Source: SAR202 cluster bacterium
GTDB taxonomy: Bacteria; Chloroflexota; Dehalococcoidia; Lucifugimonadales; UBA2985
Reading direction: 5' to 3'
Length of the DNA: 64,000 bases
Assembly (NCBI GenBank): GCA_009391535.1
Contig: VFHP01000024.1
Span: forward strand, 124,001 to 188,000
Shown here: positions 9,046 to 17,121 of the stretch, piece after piece
How positions within the stretch are numbered: the stretch's first letter is position 1
How the letters are laid out: each line of letters opens with the position of its first letter
Program-made: the position numbers and the translations under genes
The notes under the pieces: generated by a model
What the model was told of the DNA's origin: nothing
The model's database searches: none
Seen by the model: only the letters and a program-made list of their open reading frames with translations

Positions 9046-10281
9046 TCAAAATGTTTGAAAGGCCTGGACAATCATTTTATAAGTTTCTTCGTTGCTACCA
9101 ACCACTACTAGCACCTGGTTAGTTGACCCTAAGATTTCGAAACGCATATTAACATCGGATGAAAGTCTGATCTTTTTCAGCGCATTATGAAACTCATGTG
9201 TGTCTTTAGCGCTTTCCCACCTCAATAGAGATAGCAATAAAATATTTCCATTAGGGCCGGACAGCAGTTGATATTTGTCTCCCTCCCATCCACTGGAAGA
9301 AGTGGCTGCTATAGATTTATTCGTTACAATCTCTAGATAAGCTTTTAGAAAGAATTCACCCAAGACCTCTTGGTGGATTATGTTCCATTCCTGCCCAAGA
9401 ACGATCTCAACGTTGGGGAATGCTATTTCAGGGGCAGTTTCTTGGGCAAAATATTTTCTAGGATGTATTACTTGTTCTGTAGTGATTGGGGGTTGATTAT
9501 AGGATTCGTTTAATCCGGAAAGACTACCTTCGGATAATATATTTGTTACTAACGAAAACCCTTCACCATACGGGAACAGCATGATTTTCTCTAGGATTTC
9601 TGGCGTATCATAACCAGCAGATTCTGTGTAAGTATGCTGTAAAAGTTTTTGCCTCTCTTCTTTTTCTAGATACTTGTCCAAATATTTTAACTCGACATAG
9701 GTGGCGTCACCCTCTATAAGAGCCAATAAACTGGATTCATTTTCTGTTATACCTTCTGCATTCTTTGTCAAAGTAAGTATATCGAAATGTTGTTGTTGTA
9801 GTGCATGAACATATTCGTGGGCCAACGTTAATTCAATCGACGGAGTAATAGTATTAGATTCTGATATCAGGTAGATTTCCCTTGTTTCTATATCGTAATA
9901 CCCCAGTATATTTTGAAGATACATTGAGTTCAGTAATTCGGACAAATTTACATCAGACCCTATAAGTTTGAGCGTTTTAAGTAAGATCTCCAGTTTGTAT
10001 GTGCTCTCCTTATTGTCTACAGTGAGCAATTCGGCAGTTAGTTTTTGTTTCAGACCTTGTTTATCCAAAAAATTTACTTTTATGTCTTCAGTTCGTTTTA
10101 ACCCCCTAATCTGCTCCACATTATTCAAGATGTTTTCTAATTGAACTTCTAGTGTATTTAAATCATTTGAACTTGTTTCTTTTGTTGATAAACATGACTC
10201 GGAGATCAATGATAATATTAAGACTAAGGTTACGAATATTATCTTTGATGGATGTTGGATTTTTGATTTGTGTATCGGCAT
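9046..10281 (-). CDS. Putative exported zinc metallopeptidase (HExxH)
   Basis: A protein of about 411 residues with an N-terminal hydrophobic segment (KIIFVTLVLILSLISESC) that looks like a signal peptide, possibly of a lipoprotein, although the lipobox is poor. The zinc-ligand motif HEYVH occurs near residue 158, inside LTLAHEYVHALQQQHFD. A downstream EGDA motif (ALIEGDATYVEL, about 40 residues later) would supply the third ligand. This arrangement suggests a gluzincin-type peptidase acting outside the cytoplasmic membrane; the family is otherwise uncharacterised to me. I chose ATG at 10281, preceded by GGA at six bases, over the longer TTG form at 10320. It is transcribed towards, but probably separately from, the transketolase operon. 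Confidence 0.7.
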   Translation of the reverse strand: MPIHKSKIQHPSKIIFVTLVLILSLISESCLSTKETSSNDLNTLEVQLENILNNVEQIRGLKRTEDIKVNFLDKQGLKQKLTAELLTVDNKESTYKLEILLKTLKLIGSDVNLSELLNSMYLQNILGYYDIETREIYLISESNTITPSIELTLAHEYVHALQQQHFDILTLTKNAEGITENESSLLALIEGDATYVELKYLDKYLEKEERQKLLQHTYTESAGYDTPEILEKIMLFPYGEGFSLVTNILSEGSLSGLNESYNQPPITTEQVIHPRKYFAQETAPEIAFPNVEIVLGQEWNIIHQEVLGEFFLKAYLEIVTNKSIAATSSSGWEGDKYQLLSGPNGNILLLSLLRWESAKDTHEFHNALKKIRLSSDVNMRFEILGSTNQVLVVVGSNEETYKMIVQAFQTF

Positions 10282-10362
10282 TTTTATTCCATATTGTTTT
10301 AGTATACTTATGTTTCCCAAATTCTCCTATGGAATGACCTTAGAAATCTTAATTCATTTAAG

Positions 10363-10392
10363 TTGACATGCCTAGCTTTATGGATTTAGAAT
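10363..10392 (+). promoter_or_regulatory. Promoter of the DUF151 gene
   Basis: TTGACA (10363-10368), an 18-base spacer and TAGAAT (10387-10392), about 33 bases before the ATG. It lies in the short divergent region shared with the metallopeptidase gene. Confidence 0.6.
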
Positions 10393-10424
10393 TCAGTCAA
10401 GAATAGATCTACGGGGTTTCTTAT

Positions 10425-10964
10425 ATGCAAGAAGTAGTAATTGATAGCATCAGGGTCAGCCTGATGAATTACCAAAGAGTTGTTATTCTCAAGGAGAAAT
10501 CTCTAGATATGTATCTTCCTATCTGGATAGGACCATCGGAAGCTGATTCCATCGCTGTGAAACTGCAGGATGTTGATGTGCCCAGACCGTTAACGCATGA
10601 TTTGTTGAATTTAACAATAAAGGAAATGGGCGGAGAAGTGTCCCACATTGTGGTTTCTGATCTATCAAATGACACCTTTTATGCAAAAATAATTATAAGG
10701 CTGGAAGGGAAAGAAGTAGAGATAGATTCTAGGCCAAGTGATGCTATTGCATTGGCTGTTAGGGTAGGGGTGGCTATATACGTGGAAGATGAGGTCATGA
10801 GTAAGGCAGGAGTTTCTCTGGACGCCGAAACTGGAGAACCTGTGGTTGGTGGCGAGAGGGGAGACAGGGCAGTGCAAAACATGAGTGAAGACGAACTTCA
10901 ACGCTTATCAGCTTTTCAGGATTTTATAGGCGAACTCGACCTTGAGGATTTTGATAAAAAATAG
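10425..10964 (+). CDS. Bifunctional nuclease family protein (DUF151)
   Basis: The 179-residue protein begins with the family signature: a short strand, then LKEKSLDMYLPIWIG, PSEADSIAVKL, RPLTHDL and SRPSDAIALAVR near residue 100. Members of this family (BFN/DUF151) have been described as nucleases in some plants and Thermotoga; in most bacteria the role is unassigned. The last 45 residues are acidic and resemble the tail found in many bacterial members (RLSAFQDFIGELDLEDF). GGGG lies about ten bases before the ATG. Cytoplasmic by sequence. It probably starts the transcription unit that continues with the lyase and folB. Confidence 0.88.
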   Translation: MQEVVIDSIRVSLMNYQRVVILKEKSLDMYLPIWIGPSEADSIAVKLQDVDVPRPLTHDLLNLTIKEMGGEVSHIVVSDLSNDTFYAKIIIRLEGKEVEIDSRPSDAIALAVRVGVAIYVEDEVMSKAGVSLDAETGEPVVGGERGDRAVQNMSEDELQRLSAFQDFIGELDLEDFDKK

Positions 10965-11105
10965 ATTCACATTCACTCGTTCTTAGGGCATTAGATTGCA
11001 GTAACCGCGTATTTAAAAGACGCAGTTGTTGTATCAGTCGGATTGTTTTTAGGGATCCACAATGATTTCGCCGATTATGCCGATTATCATGAAGGGGAGT
11101 TTCAT

Positions 11106-11981
11106 ATGAATATTATGAGAAGCCTAATGTTTGTGCCTGGCAATAGAAGAGATATGTTGGAAAAAGCGCTCTCTTTTCGTGCTGATATTATAGTTCCTGA
11201 TATGCAGGATTCAGTTCCTTTATCAGAGAAGCAAAGTGCTAGGGATGTGATACATGACATGCTTCCTGTGTTGGCGGAAGCGCAAAAGAAGATTATTGTG
11301 CGCGTAAATGCTATGTCAACAGGTTTACTAGAGGATGATATTAAAGCAGGAGTTAGTTCTCATACATTTGCTTTAAATATAGTGAATATTGACACACCTG
11401 AAGACGTTACTGTGGCTGAACGATTAGTCGCCGAACAAGAAAGAAAACAGGGATTGGATCATGGTTCGATAAAATTCATAATATACCTCGAGTCTGCTTT
11501 AGGGGTTACCAATGCCTACAGAAATTGTCTGTCGTCAGATAGAATTATAGCTGCAGCTTTCGGGGCGGAAGATTTTACTGTAGATATGGGAGTCAATCGT
11601 ACTGATGAAGGTAAAGAAATATTGGTTCCCAGATCAATGGTTGCTATAGCTGCTACTGCTGCAGGGGTTGTGCCAATTGATGTCGTTTACGCTAACTTCA
11701 GGGACATAGATGGTTTAGAAAAAGATGTTATAGCAGGAAAGAATATGGGATACAAAGGTAAATTCGCTATCCATCCCGGTCAATTAGATTCAATTAATAA
11801 ATTACTAAGTCCAAATGAGGAGGAAATTGAATATGCTCGTCGTGTTGTTGATGTATTTGAGGAGTCTCTATCTGAAGGTAGAGGAGCGACTTCTTTGGAT
11901 GGCAAAATGGTAGATTATCCTGTGGTCAAACGGGCACAAAATATATTGGATATAGCTAAAGGTATCGGACACAGTCTCTAA
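11106..11981 (+). CDS. CitE-like HpcH/HpaI aldolase family lyase
   Basis: About 291 residues of the citrate lyase beta / malyl-CoA lyase superfamily. Visible are RSLMFVPGNRRDM at the start, IIVPDMQDSVP (about 28-38) that binds the CoA substrate region, RVNAM, YLESALGV with the metal-ligand glutamate, and AAFGAEDFTVDMG with the second metal ligand. The start at ATG 11106 is favoured by AAGGGGAG six bases upstream; the frame is open back to a TTG at 11043. Alone, without the alpha and gamma citrate lyase subunits, it probably cleaves or forms a (hydroxy)acyl-CoA such as malyl-, beta-methylmalyl- or citramalyl-CoA. The substrate is not determinable here. Confidence 0.88.
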   Translation: MNIMRSLMFVPGNRRDMLEKALSFRADIIVPDMQDSVPLSEKQSARDVIHDMLPVLAEAQKKIIVRVNAMSTGLLEDDIKAGVSSHTFALNIVNIDTPEDVTVAERLVAEQERKQGLDHGSIKFIIYLESALGVTNAYRNCLSSDRIIAAAFGAEDFTVDMGVNRTDEGKEILVPRSMVAIAATAAGVVPIDVVYANFRDIDGLEKDVIAGKNMGYKGKFAIHPGQLDSINKLLSPNEEEIEYARRVVDVFEESLSEGRGATSLDGKMVDYPVVKRAQNILDIAKGIGHSL

Positions 11982-12033
11982 AGTACTTGGTACATTTTCT
12001 GTAGATGTGTAATTGTAATCTGAAGGACCATTC

Positions 12034-12402
12034 ATGGATGATTCGATAAAATTAAGTAATATTAAACTCTACGGATATCATGGCGTTAATGATTTTGAGC
12101 GGGAAAACGGACAATATTTCTTGATAAATCTTGAGTTCTTCACAGACTTGAAGAAAGCTGGTTTATCAGATTCTTTGAAGGATACTGTTGATTATTCAAA
12201 AGTGTATGAGTCGATCAAAAATATAGTAGAAGGACCTAGTATCAGGTTGTTGGAAAAACTGGCCGCCGTGATGGTGGATAAGATTTTTGAAACCTTCCCA
12301 CAGGTGAGCGAGTTAAATCTAGAAATAGAAAAGCCCAGACCTCCGATAGAAGGATCGTGTATAGATGGAGTAAGTGTAAGGATCAATAGGAGCAAAGCAT
12401 AG
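12034..12402 (+). CDS. folB: Dihydroneopterin aldolase
   Basis: A 122-residue single-domain protein with the tunnelling-fold FolB pattern: IKLYGYHGVNDFERENGQ near the start, DTVDYSKVYE (about 47-56), and a C-terminal KPRPPIEG in which the lysine and glutamate match conserved active-site positions. It converts dihydroneopterin to hydroxymethyl-dihydropterin and glycolaldehyde in folate synthesis. GAAGGA precedes the ATG. No other folate gene is next to it. Confidence 0.93.
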   Translation: MDDSIKLSNIKLYGYHGVNDFERENGQYFLINLEFFTDLKKAGLSDSLKDTVDYSKVYESIKNIVEGPSIRLLEKLAAVMVDKIFETFPQVSELNLEIEKPRPPIEGSCIDGVSVRINRSKA

Positions 12403-12512
12403 ATAATATTTTTGCAAATAAGTTTTAAGGACTACCATACTGTGGGATTTGTTCCGAAAAATGAAGTAACGTTATTAAATACGTAAATTATGAAAAATGT
12501 GTATTTAAAGTC

Positions 12513-12541
12513 TTGACGGTGTCACTTTGGATACATGTTAT
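12513..12541 (+). promoter_or_regulatory. Weak candidate promoter upstream of rplI
   Basis: TTGACG (12513-12518) and TGTTAT (12536-12541) are 17 bases apart in the 289-base space between folB and rplI. The -10 match is only partial. A 14-codon Cys/His-rich reading frame (12573-12617) would be the first one on such a transcript. Confidence 0.3.
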
Positions 12542-12691
12542 CCTTAATGCTAACTGTTATATAAAAGCGAGTATGTGTAGGTTTTGTTTTGGTCACAATT
12601 GTCACTCTCGCAAATGAAAAGAGTTTCTTCAAGAACAGGTTACACGTTTGTTTGACAGGTTAATTTTGAGCCAAGAAGGTGGTAAAGTATT

Positions 12692-13237
12692 ATGAGAGTC
12701 ATATTTCTGGATGATGTGCCGAATGTTGCTAGAGCTGGAGATGTCAAAGATGTAAAAAATGGCTATGCAAGGAACTTCTTGTTACCCAAAGGTATTGCAG
12801 TGGCCGCAACTTCTGAAGAGATGAAACGGATAGAAACTATAAGGAAAGTTGGACTTGAACGACAATCCAAACTTAAGGATGGGGCTCAGGCTCTGGTTGA
12901 ACGACTCGAATCTTCCAAATTCACGATAAAAGTTAGATCTGGCCCAAATGGTAGACTTTATGGAGCGGTTACCAACGTAATGATTGCAGAAGAAGTATCT
13001 AGGTCATTGGAGTTGGATGTTGACCGAAGAGATGTGATGCTTGCAGAACCCATACATGAAACAGGTTCTTTTGAGGCTAAGATTAAGGTTCATCCTGAGA
13101 TATCTGCGAACATTAGATTGTCCGTAGAAGATATAGATTCTACTGGGAGCGAAGTAGAATCTATATCTTCTACGGAAGATTCTACTCAAGATTCCTTAGA
13201 AAACTCAGATACAGATTTGGATACGGAAGAACAATAG
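12692..13237 (+). CDS. rplI: 50S ribosomal protein L9 with an acidic C-terminal tail
   Basis: The first about 147 residues are a standard L9: MRVIFLDDVPNVARAGDVKDVKNGYARNFL-type N-terminal rRNA-binding domain, a connecting helix and the C-terminal domain ending near HPEISANIRLSVE. The family is usually about 148-150 residues, so the last 33 or so (a Ser/Asp/Glu/Thr-rich tail) are extra. The DNA for that tail contains a perfect 23-bp inverted repeat (13121-13143 with 13154-13176). AAGGTGG gives a good ribosome binding site. The usual neighbours rpsF, ssb and rpsR are absent; dnaB follows after 22 bases, as in many genomes. Confidence 0.95.
   Translation: MRVIFLDDVPNVARAGDVKDVKNGYARNFLLPKGIAVAATSEEMKRIETIRKVGLERQSKLKDGAQALVERLESSKFTIKVRSGPNGRLYGAVTNVMIAEEVSRSLELDVDRRDVMLAEPIHETGSFEAKIKVHPEISANIRLSVEDIDSTGSEVESISSTEDSTQDSLENSDTDLDTEEQ
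13121..13176. repeat. Perfect 23-bp inverted repeat inside rplI
   Basis: Bases 13121-13143 and 13154-13176 are exact reverse complements around a 10-base loop (13144-13153). Both arms are in frame and code for the acidic tail of L9. Shortly after the right arm, GAAGATTCTACT (13175-13186) repeats part of the left arm with six bases missing. The transcript would form a long hairpin just before the end of rplI and ahead of dnaB. Confidence 0.9.
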
Positions 13238-13259
13238 TAGCAATAAGGATTGAACTATT

Positions 13260-14621
13260 ATGTATGTAGAGAAACTTCCTCCACATGATGAGCGAGCGGA
13301 AGAATCCGTTGTTGGCTCTCTGCTTATAGATGGAGAGGCCATAGTTACGGTATCTACGTTGCTAAAGCCAGATGATTTTTATATAGAAAAAGCGAGATGG
13401 TGTTATGAGGCTTGTCTGTCGTTGTGGGAAAGCAATGAAGCAATAAACCCAATTACTGTTGGCCATAGACTTGCGATTCTAGATAGGTTGGATTCTATTG
13501 GCGGCCCTTCTTATTTGGGTTATTTAGTTAGTTCCTTACCAACGTCATCTCACGTTGAACATTACGCGAAGATAGTCAGCCGCAGTCACACTTTACGGAG
13601 ACTCATTGATGCTGCTGGGGAAATAGCATCTATTGGATATGATGGCTATACAGATGTTGATAGATCCCTTTCTCAGGCAGAAGATTTGTTGTTCAAAATA
13701 AGAACAGGCCAGGAGTCGAGAGATTTTGTGGCAATTAGGGATGTTCTAGATCAATATTTAGAAGAAAGTGCCCGTATAGATAGTTCTGTGGATGCGGGTG
13801 AAACACCTGTCTACACCTCATTTGTGGACTTGGATCAGATACTAGGAGGATTTCAACGTTCAGACTTGGTTATATTGGCATCGGGCCCTAGTGTTGGCAA
13901 GAGTACTTTAGCATTGAATATAGCTAGGAACGCTTCTGGACAAGGGCTTGGTGTAGGGGTATTCAGCTTGGAAATGAGTCGTGAACAGATAGGGCACAGG
14001 TTTCTTTCCAGTGAAGCTGATGTTAATTTGAGATTGGTTAGACAGAGATTGTATGGTGACTTGGTAGAAGGGAGAATAGTAAATGCTGCTGGCACACTGT
14101 CAGAACTTCCTATATATATAGATGATACTCCTTTGCAGGGCATAGTTGATATTCGTAATCGATGTAGAAGGATGCATATGGAGAGAAAATTAGACTTTAT
14201 TATTATAGATTATTTGCAGTTAATACAGGGTACAGGGAGGCGAGAAAATCGTGTCCAAGAAGTAGGTGAAATTACTAGATCTCTCAAGGGTCTCGCTAGA
14301 GATCTAAACTTGCCGGTTCTCGCATTATCACAGTTGAGCAGAGCTGTGGATGTCCGCCCATCGCATAGGCCTCAGCTTTCAGATTTAAGGGAGAGCGGTA
14401 GTATAGAGCAAGATGCGGATGTTGTTATGTTTATACATAGGGAGGACAGAAATTTAACTGAGAATGAGTGGTATGAACAGCATCCAAATCAGGAATTTCC
14501 TAATGGATTGGCGGATTTAATAGTTGCCAAACACAGACATGGCCCTTTGGGCACTATAAAGCTTAGGTTCAATGGTGCGATGGCAAGATTTGAAGACACT
14601 CCAACTTACAGGGAGCAATGA
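13260..14621 (+). CDS. dnaB: Replicative DNA helicase DnaB
   Basis: A 453-residue hexameric replicative helicase. The N-terminal domain (about 1-105) begins LPPHDERAEESVVGSLL, a typical DnaB start. The RecA-like domain has Walker A GPSVGKST near residue 207, FSLEM near 239, the DNA-binding region, IIIDYLQLI (Walker B) near 315 and the QLSRAVDVRP...DLRESGSIEQDAD motif near 360-385. No intein interrupts it. The stop codon overlaps the ATG of the DnaD-like gene (ATGA), which indicates translational coupling within the L9-primosome transcription unit. Confidence 0.97.
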   Translation: MYVEKLPPHDERAEESVVGSLLIDGEAIVTVSTLLKPDDFYIEKARWCYEACLSLWESNEAINPITVGHRLAILDRLDSIGGPSYLGYLVSSLPTSSHVEHYAKIVSRSHTLRRLIDAAGEIASIGYDGYTDVDRSLSQAEDLLFKIRTGQESRDFVAIRDVLDQYLEESARIDSSVDAGETPVYTSFVDLDQILGGFQRSDLVILASGPSVGKSTLALNIARNASGQGLGVGVFSLEMSREQIGHRFLSSEADVNLRLVRQRLYGDLVEGRIVNAAGTLSELPIYIDDTPLQGIVDIRNRCRRMHMERKLDFIIIDYLQLIQGTGRRENRVQEVGEITRSLKGLARDLNLPVLALSQLSRAVDVRPSHRPQLSDLRESGSIEQDADVVMFIHREDRNLTENEWYEQHPNQEFPNGLADLIVAKHRHGPLGTIKLRFNGAMARFEDTPTYREQ

Positions 14622-15400
14622 TGAAAGCACCCAATGGATTCCCTGATAAATCTAAATTTACACCTGTACCCAATTTATTGTTCGGGCAATTGCTAGAAGA
14701 AGTCATAGATATGTGGCAATTGAAGTGTCTCCTGCGCTTGATGTTTATGTTAAACCAGAAAAAGGGATTCCCTCGATTCCTAACTTGGGAAGATCTAATT
14801 TCCGATAGAGTTTTACGAATTGCACTTTCTGATTACACTTATGATCACAATGAAATACCGAATCATTCGATTCGTGATCACGATCCGTACGTTTATAAGT
14901 TGGCAAATATTTTGCACGAACTTGATTCATTGGGCCTAATATTGTCTGTTGACAAGCATGAGTCAATTGATGGCTTTAGTGTTGCTAATGCTTTTCTCAT
15001 AAATAATGAAGAAGGTAGACGGGGTATAAAGTCGGTAAGCGGTAAGTTTGATGGTAAATCGGGTATTGGCAGTCAAGGAACATTAAACGGAGGAACAACC
15101 GTTCTACCGAAAGACCGACCTAACATTTTCTCATTGTATGAAGAAAACATAGGTATAATTGGTCATATTATGGCGGAAGAATTAAAGGAAGCTGAAAAAG
15201 AATATCCTGAATCTTGGCTTAACGAAGCGTTTAGAGAGGCGGTAATACAAAACAAACGGAATTGGAGTTACATAAAGGCAATCTTGCACAACTGGACTGA
15301 AAATGGAAAAGGAAGTGGAAATGGAGAGTTTGGGAGACATTCTAAAAAGGTTGACTCACGAGAATGGATCAGAAAACATGGATTACCAAAACCAAAATGA
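14618..15400 (+). CDS. DnaD-like primosome protein
   Basis: A 260-residue protein. The N-terminal about 120 residues look like a winged-helix replication-initiation domain (PNLLFGQLLEEVIDMWQLK, then KGFPRFLTWEDL). The C-terminal part from about 178 to 228 (YEENIGIIGHIMAEELKEAE, WSYIKAILHNW) matches the DnaD/DnaB_2 domain, which binds DNA and helps restart or initiate replication in Gram-positive bacteria. It starts on the dnaB stop codon (ATGATG at 14618) and overlaps the helicase loader downstream by about 80 bases. This gives a compact DnaB-DnaD-loader cassette, so a role in helicase loading is a reasonable inference. Confidence 0.82.
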   Translation: MMKAPNGFPDKSKFTPVPNLLFGQLLEEVIDMWQLKCLLRLMFMLNQKKGFPRFLTWEDLISDRVLRIALSDYTYDHNEIPNHSIRDHDPYVYKLANILHELDSLGLILSVDKHESIDGFSVANAFLINNEEGRRGIKSVSGKFDGKSGIGSQGTLNGGTTVLPKDRPNIFSLYEENIGIIGHIMAEELKEAEKEYPESWLNEAFREAVIQNKRNWSYIKAILHNWTENGKGSGNGEFGRHSKKVDSREWIRKHGLPKPK

Positions 15401-16700
15401 GACACTAGAAGGATTTGAAGAGCCTTCATGCCCTATATGTGGAGATTTTGGTTGGGTGAGAAGACACGTTTCTGTCAATCATCCTGATTTTGGCAAAGCA
15501 TTCAGGTGTGTCTGCCATACTTCAATCCCTGACTCTTCACGCTTGGAAAGAATTCGACATTACAGCAATATGGGGCATTTGGCTGCAATTACTTTTGAGA
15601 AGACGAAGCCCGAGGGAAGGTTGTCTGATCAGTCGGCTACTGGTTCATTTAATGGAGCTTTTGACGAATCACTGAAATATGCCCAAGACCCTTCAGGATG
15701 GATTGTATTTACGGGTCCTAGTGGATCCGGCAAAACTCATTTAGCTTCCGCTATCTCGAATAGATTGATTGATGAGGGTAATTCGGTTCTATTTGTATTT
15801 GTTCCTGACCTATTGGATCACCTAAGGTCAACATACTCCCCTAACAGTGAGTTTTCATACAATGAATTTTTTGAACAAGTTAGAACTGCACCTTACTTAG
15901 TCTTGGACGATCTTGGTGTCCACAATAGTACCTCATGGGCACATGAAAAATTATACCAGATTTTGAATCATAGGTATGTCAACAAATTGCCGACAGTTAT
16001 TACGTTAGCCTTACCAATATCAGATTTAGATCCTAGATGGCAGACTAGGTTAACTGACCTAGATTTAGTCAATGAGGTTTCCTTGGGTAAGAATACGAAT
16101 TTTGGCCCCACAAATGAATGGGGAAAAGTTGGAGCGGAATTATTGAAGCGTATGACCTTTGAATCATTTGATGTTGGAGGAAATAGAGCTAATTCTAATC
16201 AAAAACAGAGTTTGGAAGTAGCTTTGCAGATTGCACTTAATTTTGCAGAAGATCCTGACGGATGGCTAGTTTTTATTGGTCCTAGTGGTTCTGGCAAAAC
16301 ACATCTATCTGTTGCAGTGGCTAACGAAAGGTTAAACAAGCATCAGGACGTTAGATATTTTATGGTAGCAGATCTTCTTGACCAACTAAGGGAGGCCTTT
16401 AGTCCTGACAGTGCTTATAGTTACTATAGACTCTTCGAACAAGTACGCAATGCAGATCTACTTATTCTGAGAGACTTTGATTTTGACCTGCAACATGTTA
16501 CTCCGTGGGCAAGGGAAAAATTGAATCAACTACTTATTCACAGATACGATTCCAGATTGCCCACCCTAATAACGACTGTTGAACTCGATGAGAATCGAAA
16601 AACAGACCCGATAATGTCAAGGTTGCAAGACGTAACCATGGTTTCGATAATTCCAATTGATGCACCAGACTATAGAGTTAGTACCAGGCGCACAGGATAA
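15321..16700 (+). CDS. DnaC/DnaI-like helicase loader with two fused ATPase domains
   Basis: About 459 residues. Order: a short helix (MESLGDILKRL); a four-ligand zinc motif CPIC...RCVCH (residues 37, 40, 63, 65/66); a first DnaC-type ATPase with GPSGSGKTH (132-140) and LVLDDLG (193-199); a linker; and a second ATPase with GPSGSGKTH (320-328) but LLILRDFDFD where Walker B should be (380-389). Family loaders usually have one ATPase. The two domains align along their length (SYNEFFEQVRTAP against SYYRLFEQVRNAD). The second keeps the SRLQD arginine motif; the first keeps TRLTD. I start at ATG 15321, which has AAAGGAAG at the right distance; ATG 15303 is possible. It would load DnaB at the fork together with the DnaD-like protein. 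Confidence 0.85.
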   Translation: MESLGDILKRLTHENGSENMDYQNQNETLEGFEEPSCPICGDFGWVRRHVSVNHPDFGKAFRCVCHTSIPDSSRLERIRHYSNMGHLAAITFEKTKPEGRLSDQSATGSFNGAFDESLKYAQDPSGWIVFTGPSGSGKTHLASAISNRLIDEGNSVLFVFVPDLLDHLRSTYSPNSEFSYNEFFEQVRTAPYLVLDDLGVHNSTSWAHEKLYQILNHRYVNKLPTVITLALPISDLDPRWQTRLTDLDLVNEVSLGKNTNFGPTNEWGKVGAELLKRMTFESFDVGGNRANSNQKQSLEVALQIALNFAEDPDGWLVFIGPSGSGKTHLSVAVANERLNKHQDVRYFMVADLLDQLREAFSPDSAYSYYRLFEQVRNADLLILRDFDFDLQHVTPWAREKLNQLLIHRYDSRLPTLITTVELDENRKTDPIMSRLQDVTMVSIIPIDAPDYRVSTRRTG

Positions 16701-16701
16701 T

Positions 16702-16729
16702 AAAAGACTAAAACTCTTGATTTGAAGAG
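16702..16729 (-). terminator. Weak intrinsic terminator of the micro-gene (minus strand)
   Basis: On the minus strand CTCTT-CAAATC-AAGAG (16729-16714) is followed by TTTTAGTCTTTTA. The stem is only about five pairs, so termination may be partial. It lies between the convergent loader gene and the 22-codon frame. A separate GGTATA-TTTC-TATACC hairpin sits at 16745-16760. Confidence 0.4.
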
Positions 16730-16797
16730 GCACGATGTTTATTTGGTATATTTCTATACCTTATCAGCTATCCTGTACTAGGGCAGTGTAATGCTCT

Positions 16798-16866
16798 TTA
16801 TCTCCTTGGGTATGGTGGTGTCGGCGGAGTTTTTATCTCGCCCTCACATCCGCAGCTATCGCACAT
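16798..16866 (-). CDS. Candidate 22-residue cysteine-rich micro-protein
   Basis: A short reading frame too small for ordinary gene finders. The peptide begins MCDSCGCEGEIK and ends PPTPPYPRR: a CxxCxC metal-binding-like head and a proline-rich basic tail. Support comes from context. AAGGGGG lies nine bases before the ATG, a near-consensus promoter lies at 16904-16931, and a weak terminator follows. The MCxxCGC start resembles the metal-binding N-terminus of HypB proteins, but nothing else of HypB is present. I know no family for it. The alternative is a small RNA whose sequence happens to contain the frame. Confidence 0.45.
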   Translation of the reverse strand: MCDSCGCEGEIKTPPTPPYPRR

Positions 16867-16903
16867 GTTTTTGTACCCCCTTGTTATAAATGTGTCGCAT
16901 ATA

Positions 16904-16931
16904 ATAATACAGTTAATGTTGTAACTGTAAA
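16904..16931 (-). promoter_or_regulatory. Promoter of the micro-gene
   Basis: Minus strand: TTTACA (16931-16926), 16-base spacer, TATTAT (16909-16904). Each hexamer is five of six from consensus. The predicted transcript start is about 30 bases before the ATG at 16866. Confidence 0.55.
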
Positions 16932-17044
16932 CCTTTCACCATGTAAACTGATTGACCGGCCTTACATACTTTGTAGTATTCAGATGAGCATGCGGCGCAC
17001 AACCTCAAAGAATCAACAAAGAATCAACTGGTTTCAGAGTATAT

Positions 17045-17121
17045 TGGTGGCGCATACGGGAGTCGAACCCGTGATCTCCGCCTTGAGAGGGCGGCGTCCT
17101 TGGCCACTAGACGAATGCGCC
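17045..17121 (-). tRNA. tRNA-Glu (anticodon CTC)
   Basis: On the minus strand the acceptor arms GGCGCAT and ATGCGCC pair over seven bases, followed by discriminator A and an encoded CCA. The anticodon stem CCGCC/GGCGG encloses the loop CTCTCAA, giving anticodon CTC, which reads GAG codons. The T arm carries GGTTCGA. The 77-base molecule is complete. Confidence 0.97.

Noticed and set aside
16791-16889. Plus-strand 32-codon frame opposite the micro-gene
   Set aside because: No ribosome binding site or promoter; it is the antisense of the better supported minus-strand frame.
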